Source: JACZQZ01 sp046756945 (GTDB taxonomy: Bacteria > Pseudomonadota > Alphaproteobacteria > Rhodospirillales > 2-02-FULL-58-16). From it: DNA of 26,377 nt. Under the pieces are notes generated by a model that did not search any database, was not told the DNA's origin, and saw only the letters and a program-made list of their open reading frames with translations. The stretch lies in NCBI GenBank assembly GCA_046756945.1, contig JBHHXI010000026.1, positions 1 through 26,377 of the forward strand, in the 5' to 3' direction. The position numbers and the translations under genes were made by a program. Below, piece by piece: positions 15,562 through 23,659 of this stretch; position 1 is the stretch's first letter; each line of letters opens with the position of its first letter.

Positions 15562-15594
15562 ATGTGCTTGCATTTTGCCAGCATTGCCCGGCGC

Positions 15595-17193
15595 TCACGC
15601 AAAAAACCCGTGCAGATACCAGGCGGGTTCGACGCCGGGCCGGTACAGCCCCTCCCGGTAGAGCCAGAAGCGCCGGCCTTCGGTATCCTCCACCCGGTAG
15701 TAGTCGCGGGTGCGTTGGCGGGAAGAGAAGGCGTCCGCGGGCTCTTCCAGCCACCATTCCGGACCGATGCGCTCGGGCCCGTCGGCGCGCGCCACCCGGT
15801 GCCGGCGCCGGCGCCAGCGGAACATCACCGGCGGGTGGTCGGGGATGGGCGCCATGACGTCGATGGGCTCGGGCCAGGGCAGCAGGTGCAGGGGGCGGGG
15901 CGTGGGGCCGGCCGAACCGGCGTCGGCGGACGTGGCGGCCCCGGCGGGAGCGAGGGCGGAGACCTCCCGGCAGGCCCGCTCGGGGACATGGCTGGCGCGG
16001 GACACCAGGCGCACCACGCATTCGCGGCCGAGGCGGTTGCCCAGACGGTCGACCAGCCGGGCGACGCCGTCTCCGTCCCCGGCCGTATCCGCCATCCCGC
16101 GTCCCGGGTGCAGGGTGCCCTGGACGGGGGCGAGGGGATCGGCGGCGGTGGCGGCGAGGACCATCACCTCGACCCCGAAGCCCGGGTCCAGCCCCTCCAG
16201 CTTTTCCGCCAAAAGGCGTTCCAGATGGTGCGCGTCGCGCGTCGGCCGGCCGGTGCCGATGCGGGCGCGGGCCACGGCGCCGTCGACCCGGTAGAGCGCC
16301 AGCTCCAGCCGCCGCGCGCCCCGGTGCGCCCGTTCCAGCCGCGCGCACAGGTCGTCGAGCAGGCGTTGCATCGCGGCTGCGATGTCTTCGCCGCGCCCGA
16401 TGGGCTCGGCGAAGGCCAGGCGGGCGCGCAGGGGGGCCGCCGGGCGGCGGGGCGAGATGGGCTCGTCGCTCCGCCCCAGGGCTTCGTCCAGGCGCCTGAT
16501 GACGGTTTCGCCGAAGCGGGCGGCGAGCGGCGCGCGGGGCAGCCCGAGAAGGTCGCCGATGCGGCGCAGGCCGACACGGTTCAAGCCCTCCACCGTTGCC
16601 GGCGGCAGGCGCAGCCCGGCCACCGGCAGGGGCGCCAGCGCCCGGCGGGTTTTGCCCGGCGGGACGACGATCGCGGCGCCTGTCCGGCGCCCGGCGAAGC
16701 GGGCCACGGCCCAGGCCGCGCCCGGGGTGTCGGCGGCCGCCGCGAGGCCGTGGAAGCCGAGGCCGTCCAGGCGCCCGCCCAGGTCTTCCAGCAACGCCGT
16801 CTCGCCGCCGAACAGGTGGGCGCAGCCGCTGATGTCCAGCCACAGGCCGTCGCTGCCGTTGACCGCCGTCCACGGGGTATAGCGGCCGCACCAGTCGGCC
16901 AGCGCCGCCAGCGCCCGCCCGTCGCCGGCCGGATCGGCCGCGGCGGTGCAAAGACCGGGCACCAGGGCGCGGGCGTCGGCAAGCGGCAGTCCCGGGACCG
17001 CCCCGGCGGACCGCGCCGCCGGGGTGGCGGCGGCTATGCGCAGGCCCCCCTGGGCGGCGGTGACGGTGGCCAGGGGCGGCCCTTCCGCGGACGCCGGCTC
17101 AGACCGCCAGCCGGGCTTCGACGCGTCCCGCCGCCGGATCAGCCGGTCGGTGGCGAAGCTCGGCAGCCACAGTGAAACCACCCGTCGTTCCAT
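15595..17193 (-). CDS. imuB: ImuB, Y-family polymerase-like mutasome protein
   Basis: ImuB is an inactive relative of Y-family polymerases that acts as the hub linking ImuA, DnaE2 and the sliding clamp. The 532-residue product starts with MERRVVSLWLPSFATDRL, where active Y polymerases carry catalytic acids. It retains the LDISGCAHLFGGE block (the SxDE-like region). A long linker and the conserved C-terminal block follow (GPEWWLEE, TRDYYRVED, and YLHGFF at the end). I chose the ATG at 17193, with TGGAG upstream, because family homology begins there; the frame stays open 76 codons further. It overlaps imuA by 95 bp. Its stop lies 70 bp before vapB. Confidence 0.93.
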   Translation of the reverse strand: MERRVVSLWLPSFATDRLIRRRDASKPGWRSEPASAEGPPLATVTAAQGGLRIAAATPAARSAGAVPGLPLADARALVPGLCTAAADPAGDGRALAALADWCGRYTPWTAVNGSDGLWLDISGCAHLFGGETALLEDLGGRLDGLGFHGLAAAADTPGAAWAVARFAGRRTGAAIVVPPGKTRRALAPLPVAGLRLPPATVEGLNRVGLRRIGDLLGLPRAPLAARFGETVIRRLDEALGRSDEPISPRRPAAPLRARLAFAEPIGRGEDIAAAMQRLLDDLCARLERAHRGARRLELALYRVDGAVARARIGTGRPTRDAHHLERLLAEKLEGLDPGFGVEVMVLAATAADPLAPVQGTLHPGRGMADTAGDGDGVARLVDRLGNRLGRECVVRLVSRASHVPERACREVSALAPAGAATSADAGSAGPTPRPLHLLPWPEPIDVMAPIPDHPPVMFRWRRRRHRVARADGPERIGPEWWLEEPADAFSSRQRTRDYYRVEDTEGRRFWLYREGLYRPGVEPAWYLHGFFA

Positions 17194-18037
17194 CGCGCCA
17201 CTCCACAAGCCAGGACCGGGGCGCGCCGGGGGGTCTTTTGCCGGGCGGCGCGCCGGGGTGCCCGGGGTTTTCGATGCCATTGCCCGCCCGCCCGGACGCA
17301 CGGCAGCGCAGCAGTTCCACCCGCCACCACGGGGCGCCGGCCGGGTCGGATTCCTGCCCTCCCGGCGCCCGGGCACTCCGGGCGGCGTCGGCGCCGCTAA
17401 GGGAATCATGTGCGCCTTCATGTCCCTTCGCCGGGACGCCGGGAGCGGCGGAAACCCGCCACCGGGTCACCGCGGGCGCCGTTTTCCCGTGCGCCGGACG
17501 GAGCAGGAGGGCGGTGACGCCGCTGGCCTCGGCGGCCAGTTGCAGCCGGCGGGCGGCGGTCGGCCCGATGCCGTCCGTTTCCCCCAGCACCGCCGCGAGG
17601 CCGCCGCTGCGCAGGCCTTCCTCCATGGCCCACAGGATGTCGGTGGGGGTGCGCCCGCGGACGACGATCAGGCGCCCGGGATCGAGGCCGAAGGCGGCCA
17701 GCCCCGGTCCGTAGAGATCCCGCCCGCGCCGGCACCACAGCACCGATCCCCTGTCGCCGGCGAGGCGCGCCAGCAGCGCGGCGCAAAAGCCCGACGCGGC
17801 GCCGCCGCCGCCGATGACCTCGTGCAGGGAGCCGCGCGGCAGACCGCCCCAGGGCAGGGCGCCGTCGATCCCGGGGGCGCCCAGGGCCAACGGGCCCGGG
17901 GGATCGTCCCTTTCCGGGGCGTGCCGTTCGAGCCTGCGGATGCGGGCGCGCAGGTCTTCCACAAGGGCCGGGTCGGGGCGGCGGAAACGGTTCGGCGGAA
18001 GCATGGGAGGAGGGGCGCCCCTAATGTGATTGTTCAT
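17099..18037 (-). CDS. imuA: ImuA, RecA-like SOS mutagenesis protein
   Basis: ImuA is the SulA/RecA-related partner of ImuB and DnaE2 in damage-induced mutagenesis. The 312-residue product has a RecA-like core starting at LALGAPGIDGALPWGGLPRG, with a degenerate P-loop region (VIGGGGAASGF) instead of a standard Walker A. The conserved WWRVELLRCR and SWLVEWRDGT blocks near the C-terminus end the match. A Gly/Pro/Ala-rich insert of about 35 residues separates those two blocks. Two starts are possible: the ATG at 18037, which lies inside the LexA box with no ribosome site (possibly leaderless), or the ATG at 18004, also without a ribosome site. Its end overlaps imuB by 95 bp. Confidence 0.9.
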   Translation of the reverse strand: MNNHIRGAPPPMLPPNRFRRPDPALVEDLRARIRRLERHAPERDDPPGPLALGAPGIDGALPWGGLPRGSLHEVIGGGGAASGFCAALLARLAGDRGSVLWCRRGRDLYGPGLAAFGLDPGRLIVVRGRTPTDILWAMEEGLRSGGLAAVLGETDGIGPTAARRLQLAAEASGVTALLLRPAHGKTAPAVTRWRVSAAPGVPAKGHEGAHDSLSGADAARSARAPGGQESDPAGAPWWRVELLRCRASGRAGNGIENPGHPGAPPGKRPPGAPRSWLVEWRDGTTGGFTVAAELRHRPADPAAGRVEARLAV

Positions 18038-18046
18038 GTTTTGTTC
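18032..18046 (-). promoter_or_regulatory. LexA (SOS) box of imuA-imuB
   Basis: GAAC-AAAACAT-GAAC on the minus strand is a perfect match to the alphaproteobacterial LexA direct repeat GTTC-N7-GTTC. It covers the end of the likely -10 box, the transcription start and the imuA ATG at 18037. LexA bound here should fully block the promoter until DNA damage. Confidence 0.88.
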
Positions 18047-18071
18047 TATATCAAGCCGGACCCTCCGTCAA
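18043..18071 (-). promoter_or_regulatory. Promoter of the SOS mutagenesis operon
   Basis: On the minus strand TTGACG (18071-18066) is 17 bases before TAGAAC (18048-18043); TATAGA at 15-base spacing is an alternative -10. Transcription would start at or next to the imuA ATG, which would give a leaderless mRNA. The overlap with the LexA box supports the assignment. Confidence 0.6.
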
Positions 18072-18169
18072 CATGGAACAGCGGACGGTAATGTCTCGGT
18101 TTGAAATCCCGCCGAACCCACGCCCCCACGGCAATGAACCGAAGGCAGCGCCCAGGTAACGCCCAGGCG

Positions 18170-21100
18170 TCAAAAGCCCACCGGCGGGTAGAGGCGCCCG
18201 GGCAGGATTTCCTCCGGAAGGGGCGCCAGGCCCCGTTCCATGGCCGCGGCCTGGGCCGCGACTTCCACGATGCGGCTGGGCAGCCCGGTCACACCGGCGA
18301 ATTCATCGAAATCGACGCGGCGCGAACCGTGCAGCATGATCCCATCGGCCAGAAAAATCGCCTGCCGCAGCGGGGATATGGTGCTACCGCCCTCGGACCC
18401 GATCAGGGACCGCGTGCTCTCGGCGGCGAAGTCCGCGGCACTTTCATCCGGCACGCCCATTCTGACCAGCAATTCCGCGGATAGACGCCGCGCTTCCCGC
18501 TCCCCCGGGTCCAGATTCGCGAGCCGTTGATCCACTTGATCCGAAACGCCGGGGGGAACGTCGGGGGGAAGGTCGGGGGCGGAATCCGCGGACGGGCCGG
18601 TTCCCGTCGGATAAAGGTTTTCCCGCTCCGCAAGTTCGCGAAGTCTGTCCAGCGTATAGGCATTGGCCAGGGGTTCAGAGGTATCGTGAGGCATCAAAAC
18701 GTGGATGCCGCCAAGGTCGTCGATGAAATCCCGGCCCTCATCGGCCGCTTGTTGAATCAGCTCGCGCAGTTGAGCCAGGTCCTCGGGCGTTGTCGTGCCG
18801 GCGCGAACCCGCCCCAGGAGGATGCTCATGTCGCCCGCCTCTTCCATCGGTATCAGGTTGGGGGTGCCTTCCAGGCCGAGCGCCCGTGTATTGAGCCGAT
18901 TGACCTGCTTAAGGCGGCCGCGGTGCGACGCGAATTGCTCGAAATTGGCAATGTGGTTCGCTATGACGTCGTCCGGCACGCCCGCTCGTCGCGCTCCCTC
19001 CACCGCCGATTCCAAGGCTTCCAGAAGCATGTCGTTTTGCGCAATAGCCTCGAATTCGTCGGCAGTATGGGGCATCAACTCGGTGCCGTCTTCCACTCCT
19101 CTTAAGTAGCGGTCTCGCGCAATGCGGACGCTTTCATCCATTTCCTGCCGCAGCCGTCTCAGGGTTTGCATATACCCCGGCTCGTCGTCGCCCGCGGCGC
19201 CGGTCGCGCCGCCGCTCGGCGGTTCGCCGTCCGGCGGTCGGCCACCGGGGGGCACATCGCCGCCGCCGCTCGTCGAACCGCCACCGGCACCACCGCCGCC
19301 CGTCGAACCGCCGCCCGGGGGACGAGGGAGATTGTCGTTGGCCGCGACGTTTCCGAAGGCGTCGGGATGGGGCTCGACCTCGATCTTGATATCGAAGTCC
19401 GGCGGGCTGATGTCGTCCTCGCCGATGCTGTAGCGTTTGAGAAACTGCTCCCAGGTCTCCCCGTCTTTGCCAATCTTAAAATACTTTTCCATCTCCTTTA
19501 TCGGATAACCTTCGCCGGTGAGAACCAGGCTCACCCGTTTTATCCTGTATCCGGCCATATTGATGATCGACCTTGCGTACTGCACCGAACGCGTATGGAT
19601 CAGGAAGTCGTCCAAAAGACCCTCGTCGACCAACTGCTGAAAGCTCTTGTCTGGATGACCTGATAAGGTCTCGCGGAACCAGGTGAGCTGTACGTTGGTT
19701 CGCACATTGGTGATGCTCTTCATCACGACCTGTTTCAGGACCTCTCCATCTTTTCCGCCATACCCCACGCCAGCCCAGTTCAGGAAGCGCAGCTGAGCAA
19801 AGAGAAAAGTCGGAAATCCCTTGGGGGAAATCGCCTGAGCCAGGCCGACATCGATATGGCCCGGCACGTTCGCTCGTTCAGCGGATATCATGGAAAAAGT
19901 CCCAGTCCCCTTGTCATAGCTGCGCAATATATCGTCCACGCTGCCGTCGGGGCTGCGAATTGTGATCACGACATATTCCGTTCCCCCCTCTTCGTCGAAA
20001 TCTATGAACCATCGGCCCTTGCGGACAAGGCTGGCAGCGTCGTGATTCCCGCGCGAGGCCAGTTTGTATAGGTCTTCGCCCAAAGGCTCTGTCCGCAGTT
20101 TCATCCGCGCCTCCAGGGCCCGTCGAAACCTCTCGGGCGTCGTTTGCGGTGAATAGCGCAGCATGGCCATGGCTTCGTCGTGCCGCCGGCCACCACCCAT
20201 CAATGCGTCGTCGACGACTTCTTTCGCCGATTCCATGAAATCCCTGAATTTCCCACGGGGAGGGGAATCCTTCACGGCTTGCTTCACGTCCGCACTGCTG
20301 CTCTCGACAAACTTATTCCAGTAATTGTTTCGTGCCTTGAGGCGTTCGAGTGCCTTGAATTGGCTGTCACCAAGCCAGGCCCTTCTGGCGCGCTGTCGTA
20401 TCGCTTCGGCCAGGTACTCGACCAGGCCCTTGAAATCCCGCGCACTCACCCGGGCACTCAACTTCGAGAAATCGAAACCGAGCCGTTCGAGCAGGGCCTT
20501 GCCGCGCTGGGCGGCGAGGTAACGCACACCGAACCCGAACTGACGTACCGCACCCCGGATTAACCAAACGGAGTCTCGAATGCCCATCCGACGTGCCCAG
20601 GCCAAAAATTTGACGCTGCGCCTGAAATGGGCCTTGATAATCTTACCAAATCCGCCGACGCCAGCTACGTCAGCGGCGAGACCGGCGCTCGCAACAAGTA
20701 AACTAATCGCCAGTTTGTCGCCGCCGTACTCATCGGCCTTCGCTTGTTCGTATCGACCGTAGCCCAGGATGTCCGAGGTGCCCCTGGCAAAGGCGAGTTC
20801 AGCTTGGCTTTCCAAGTATTTCGGTACTTCGGTATAGGCTTCAAACCCAAGGCCTATGGCTCCGAGAATAACCGCGGCTGGCGCACTCGCAATGGTGACC
20901 GGCAGGAGTAGAACGCCGATAACCATCAGGGCCTGCTGGGTATCTGCTTCGGACAGTTTCTGGTGCGCCCGGACCTGCCAGAGCTTGTCCGCGACTTGAT
21001 GGATCCGCAGGCGCCCATGGTAATCCGGAAGCCATCCCCGCCGAGACCGCTCGCCCAGACGCATCATCCGAGGCGTCAACCAGGTTTCCACGTTTTGAAA

Positions 21101-23659
21101 GTGGCGACCGGTCAGTTTCACCAGATCTTTCACTTCACAATCTTCGACTTCTTTTGCGGTCGCTAAGGTCTCGGATAAGATTTCGATATATTTTTGAAGC
21201 GCTTCACGTGTCGCGCGTAGGAATCGATCGGGAACGTCACCCGGACGGTCATAGGTCCTTGCTTCTTGTTGGTATTCATTCCAATAGGTTTCCCGGAACG
21301 GAACCTGCGTCCCATTGGGACCGGTGACCTCTATTTTGAACTTCAAATTTGTCAGCGCGTGCTGCCGGACGTTCCAGCGGTAGGGACTCAACATGAGCCA
21401 AAAGGCCTGGAGTTCCTCCTTTGCATCGGAGATAAACGTAAATTCTTTAATTTTGCTGGTGAGTTGCTGGACAAACGCTTGGCGCATCATCAGCAGCGCC
21501 GCATGATCGCCAAGCTGGAAATCCGTCTCGAGAGTTTCCGACGTGAACAGCATCGTGATCGGCGATACAACTTTCCACCATTCGAAGTTCAGATCTTCCT
21601 CGATTGTCGCAACAAAGTCATAATCCGAGCGGTTCCAGTCGATCTCACCCAGGTCGGGATAACAGGCGGCGGCGCGCTTTAGGTGGTCCTTCCACAAATA
21701 GCTGAGGCCACCTGGAATCCGGGCTGGAGATATGCTCGCCGTGAGCTTGGCAGGGTCGGGAACGAGGGAAATGAGGCCGGGATCGGCGATCGACGCAGAC
21801 AGCTTATCGCCATGGGCGACGGTCAATGGGTGAGGGGGTTTTAAAAGTCTGGCAAAGACGGGGAGACTTGAGGAAAGCTGCGCCTGGCCGGGTGGTGCCG
21901 TTGTTGCGCTTTGTTCTTCACGTCCGCCCCCGTTGCCTGCGGTTCGCGATCCTGTTAGCAATATTGGATCCGTAAGATATAATTGCGGATCACCCGCTAC
22001 CCGATAGGCCGGGAACCGTTCCTCTCCCGCCATCTTTTGCACGGCGCCATTCTTGCCGATGGTCACCAGGATTTTGTCGCGAGGCAGAACGATTTCAGTC
22101 CGGACCGCCACCAGTATGGTTTCGGGGATGAAGGCGTCGTTCGTCTGTTCGAATTCGTCGCGCGTCCACACTTGCGGATACGCGGTGTAGGTGAAGGAAC
22201 CATACGTGTCCAGCACCAATGTGCCGTGCCGCCCTACGAAGGTACCCGGATTGAGAACCTCAAGTTTATCCGTAAGGTTCGTCTCTCCCGAACGAGAAAA
22301 CATCCTCCGGCGCAATCGCTCGATCGTACCGGGCAGGAGTCCGAAAGTGTCGGCATTTTCGAGGTCGCCTTTGACCATTTCGCCGGGTTTGACAAGGGTT
22401 CTATTGGCCGGGGCCACCGACTCTTCCCTGCTTTTGTCGGTGACCTCGATGTTTAAGCGCCTCCCGCTAATCGACTTATCCGGATTCGTCTGGATGAATT
22501 CAAAAGTGTCTACCTTGCGTTTCGGAATCGCCGTCGGATCAATCGCGCGAATGAACCGGATTTCCGCGCCGTTATTGCCAAACCTCAAGGTCCAGGTTCC
22601 GTCCGATCCGTTCACCGAAAATTCCTGGAATCCGGGCTCGACTCCCTCGGACAAGGTCGCCTCCACCACCAGATAGTCGAACGCCTCGACGGCTGCCCGG
22701 GCGGTGGCCGTCGGAACTTTTTGTTCCTCGAAGATTTTCAGGAGTTTGGCCTTGCCCTTTTCGAAGGGCTTCAAGTGACCGCGTACGGACTGGAAGGTGC
22801 TGTCCGGATAGATAACCCTTCCGTAGGAAACGGCTTCCATTCCGGACTTGATGACCGCACGGTTGTTTCTGCCGTCAGGCAGGTCGGTCCCGAAAATGAC
22901 TACGGTGCGGTATCTCTTCTTGCCCTTGAATTTATCGTCCTGATAGGGGTGCGGAAAAAACGGTTCATTCAAGATTTGGTGCCAGCCGGTTTGCCTGTTC
23001 AAGGTGAAGGCGCCCAGGACCTCCGGTTGCGGACGGGTCCAGGTTTCCGGTCCGCTTTGCAGGGCGCTCCCGTCGTCCCGCACCTTGAAGACGCCGACAC
23101 GCCCGAAACCATTCCGGTCGCGGCCGGTGAACGGGTCGGCCTTATAGCGCCAGGTTCCGGCAAGCTTGTCCTGGTCAACCAGCGTGAGTTCGAGCGTCAG
23201 CCGGTCGAGATCGGACTCCAAACGCGGCGCAATCGCCTTGTTCGCCGAATTGGCGCCGACGCGGGCGATGACTTTACCCGTTTCCTCGGGAACGATCAGG
23301 TGGCGTTGCGGATAGTCCAGCCCGTCGTTGCGAAAGCCGGTCGGACTCTTGCCCTCGAACTCGATGGTGATTTTTGTGCCCGTTCTGGAAAGGCTGCGGG
23401 AACGCAGGGGGAATTCCTGCCCCGTCACGGGATGGACGAATGTGACCTGGGCGCTGCCGCCTTCCTCGTCGATCTTGCCGCGTCCCGCGACGAAGCCCAG
23501 ATGCCGATCGGCATAAACCACCTCCCATTCGCCGTTGATCGGCAGATCGGCAAGCGGGACTTTCGGCTTCTCCGCCGCGGCCACGAGCGGCAGCATCGCG
23601 CCGAGGACGGCGAGCAACAGGCGGGCCGGCCACGCCGCCGGTTTACTGCGCCGCGCCAT
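18170..23659 (-). CDS. Giant exported protein of unknown function (1829 residues)
   Basis: I do not recognise the family. A signal peptide (residues 1-29, ending PLVAAA before EKPK) suggests export. The N-terminal half is beta-rich, with motifs such as GEWEVVYADRHLGFV and LAGTWRYKADP that look like small barrel or lipocalin-like units. Two small-residue-rich hydrophobic stretches lie at about 910-939 and 983-1008. An Arg/Lys-rich helical stretch follows. A Gly/Pro/Ser hinge (about 1443-1494) separates a helical C-terminal region that contains two AGVPDD/MGVPDE-type turns. The layout resembles polymorphic toxins, but no toxin domain or immunity gene is seen. The ATG at 23659 has GAGGAGGAGG upstream and overlaps the preceding gene by 17 bp, so the two are co-transcribed. 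No terminator is evident between its stop and imuA. Confidence 0.85.
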   Translation of the reverse strand: MARRSKPAAWPARLLLAVLGAMLPLVAAAEKPKVPLADLPINGEWEVVYADRHLGFVAGRGKIDEEGGSAQVTFVHPVTGQEFPLRSRSLSRTGTKITIEFEGKSPTGFRNDGLDYPQRHLIVPEETGKVIARVGANSANKAIAPRLESDLDRLTLELTLVDQDKLAGTWRYKADPFTGRDRNGFGRVGVFKVRDDGSALQSGPETWTRPQPEVLGAFTLNRQTGWHQILNEPFFPHPYQDDKFKGKKRYRTVVIFGTDLPDGRNNRAVIKSGMEAVSYGRVIYPDSTFQSVRGHLKPFEKGKAKLLKIFEEQKVPTATARAAVEAFDYLVVEATLSEGVEPGFQEFSVNGSDGTWTLRFGNNGAEIRFIRAIDPTAIPKRKVDTFEFIQTNPDKSISGRRLNIEVTDKSREESVAPANRTLVKPGEMVKGDLENADTFGLLPGTIERLRRRMFSRSGETNLTDKLEVLNPGTFVGRHGTLVLDTYGSFTYTAYPQVWTRDEFEQTNDAFIPETILVAVRTEIVLPRDKILVTIGKNGAVQKMAGEERFPAYRVAGDPQLYLTDPILLTGSRTAGNGGGREEQSATTAPPGQAQLSSSLPVFARLLKPPHPLTVAHGDKLSASIADPGLISLVPDPAKLTASISPARIPGGLSYLWKDHLKRAAACYPDLGEIDWNRSDYDFVATIEEDLNFEWWKVVSPITMLFTSETLETDFQLGDHAALLMMRQAFVQQLTSKIKEFTFISDAKEELQAFWLMLSPYRWNVRQHALTNLKFKIEVTGPNGTQVPFRETYWNEYQQEARTYDRPGDVPDRFLRATREALQKYIEILSETLATAKEVEDCEVKDLVKLTGRHFQNVETWLTPRMMRLGERSRRGWLPDYHGRLRIHQVADKLWQVRAHQKLSEADTQQALMVIGVLLLPVTIASAPAAVILGAIGLGFEAYTEVPKYLESQAELAFARGTSDILGYGRYEQAKADEYGGDKLAISLLVASAGLAADVAGVGGFGKIIKAHFRRSVKFLAWARRMGIRDSVWLIRGAVRQFGFGVRYLAAQRGKALLERLGFDFSKLSARVSARDFKGLVEYLAEAIRQRARRAWLGDSQFKALERLKARNNYWNKFVESSSADVKQAVKDSPPRGKFRDFMESAKEVVDDALMGGGRRHDEAMAMLRYSPQTTPERFRRALEARMKLRTEPLGEDLYKLASRGNHDAASLVRKGRWFIDFDEEGGTEYVVITIRSPDGSVDDILRSYDKGTGTFSMISAERANVPGHIDVGLAQAISPKGFPTFLFAQLRFLNWAGVGYGGKDGEVLKQVVMKSITNVRTNVQLTWFRETLSGHPDKSFQQLVDEGLLDDFLIHTRSVQYARSIINMAGYRIKRVSLVLTGEGYPIKEMEKYFKIGKDGETWEQFLKRYSIGEDDISPPDFDIKIEVEPHPDAFGNVAANDNLPRPPGGGSTGGGGAGGGSTSGGGDVPPGGRPPDGEPPSGGATGAAGDDEPGYMQTLRRLRQEMDESVRIARDRYLRGVEDGTELMPHTADEFEAIAQNDMLLEALESAVEGARRAGVPDDVIANHIANFEQFASHRGRLKQVNRLNTRALGLEGTPNLIPMEEAGDMSILLGRVRAGTTTPEDLAQLRELIQQAADEGRDFIDDLGGIHVLMPHDTSEPLANAYTLDRLRELAERENLYPTGTGPSADSAPDLPPDVPPGVSDQVDQRLANLDPGEREARRLSAELLVRMGVPDESAADFAAESTRSLIGSEGGSTISPLRQAIFLADGIMLHGSRRVDFDEFAGVTGLPSRIVEVAAQAAAMERGLAPLPEEILPGRLYPPVGF

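Noticed and set aside
15562..17175. 537-codon plus-strand frame opposite imuB
   Set aside because: It is a shadow frame in very GC-rich DNA. The minus strand carries conserved ImuB blocks and an overlapping imuA.
18170..23659. Calling the giant protein a polymorphic toxin
   Set aside because: Its layout is suggestive, but no known toxin domain is recognisable at the C-terminus and no immunity gene follows; the next gene is imuA.
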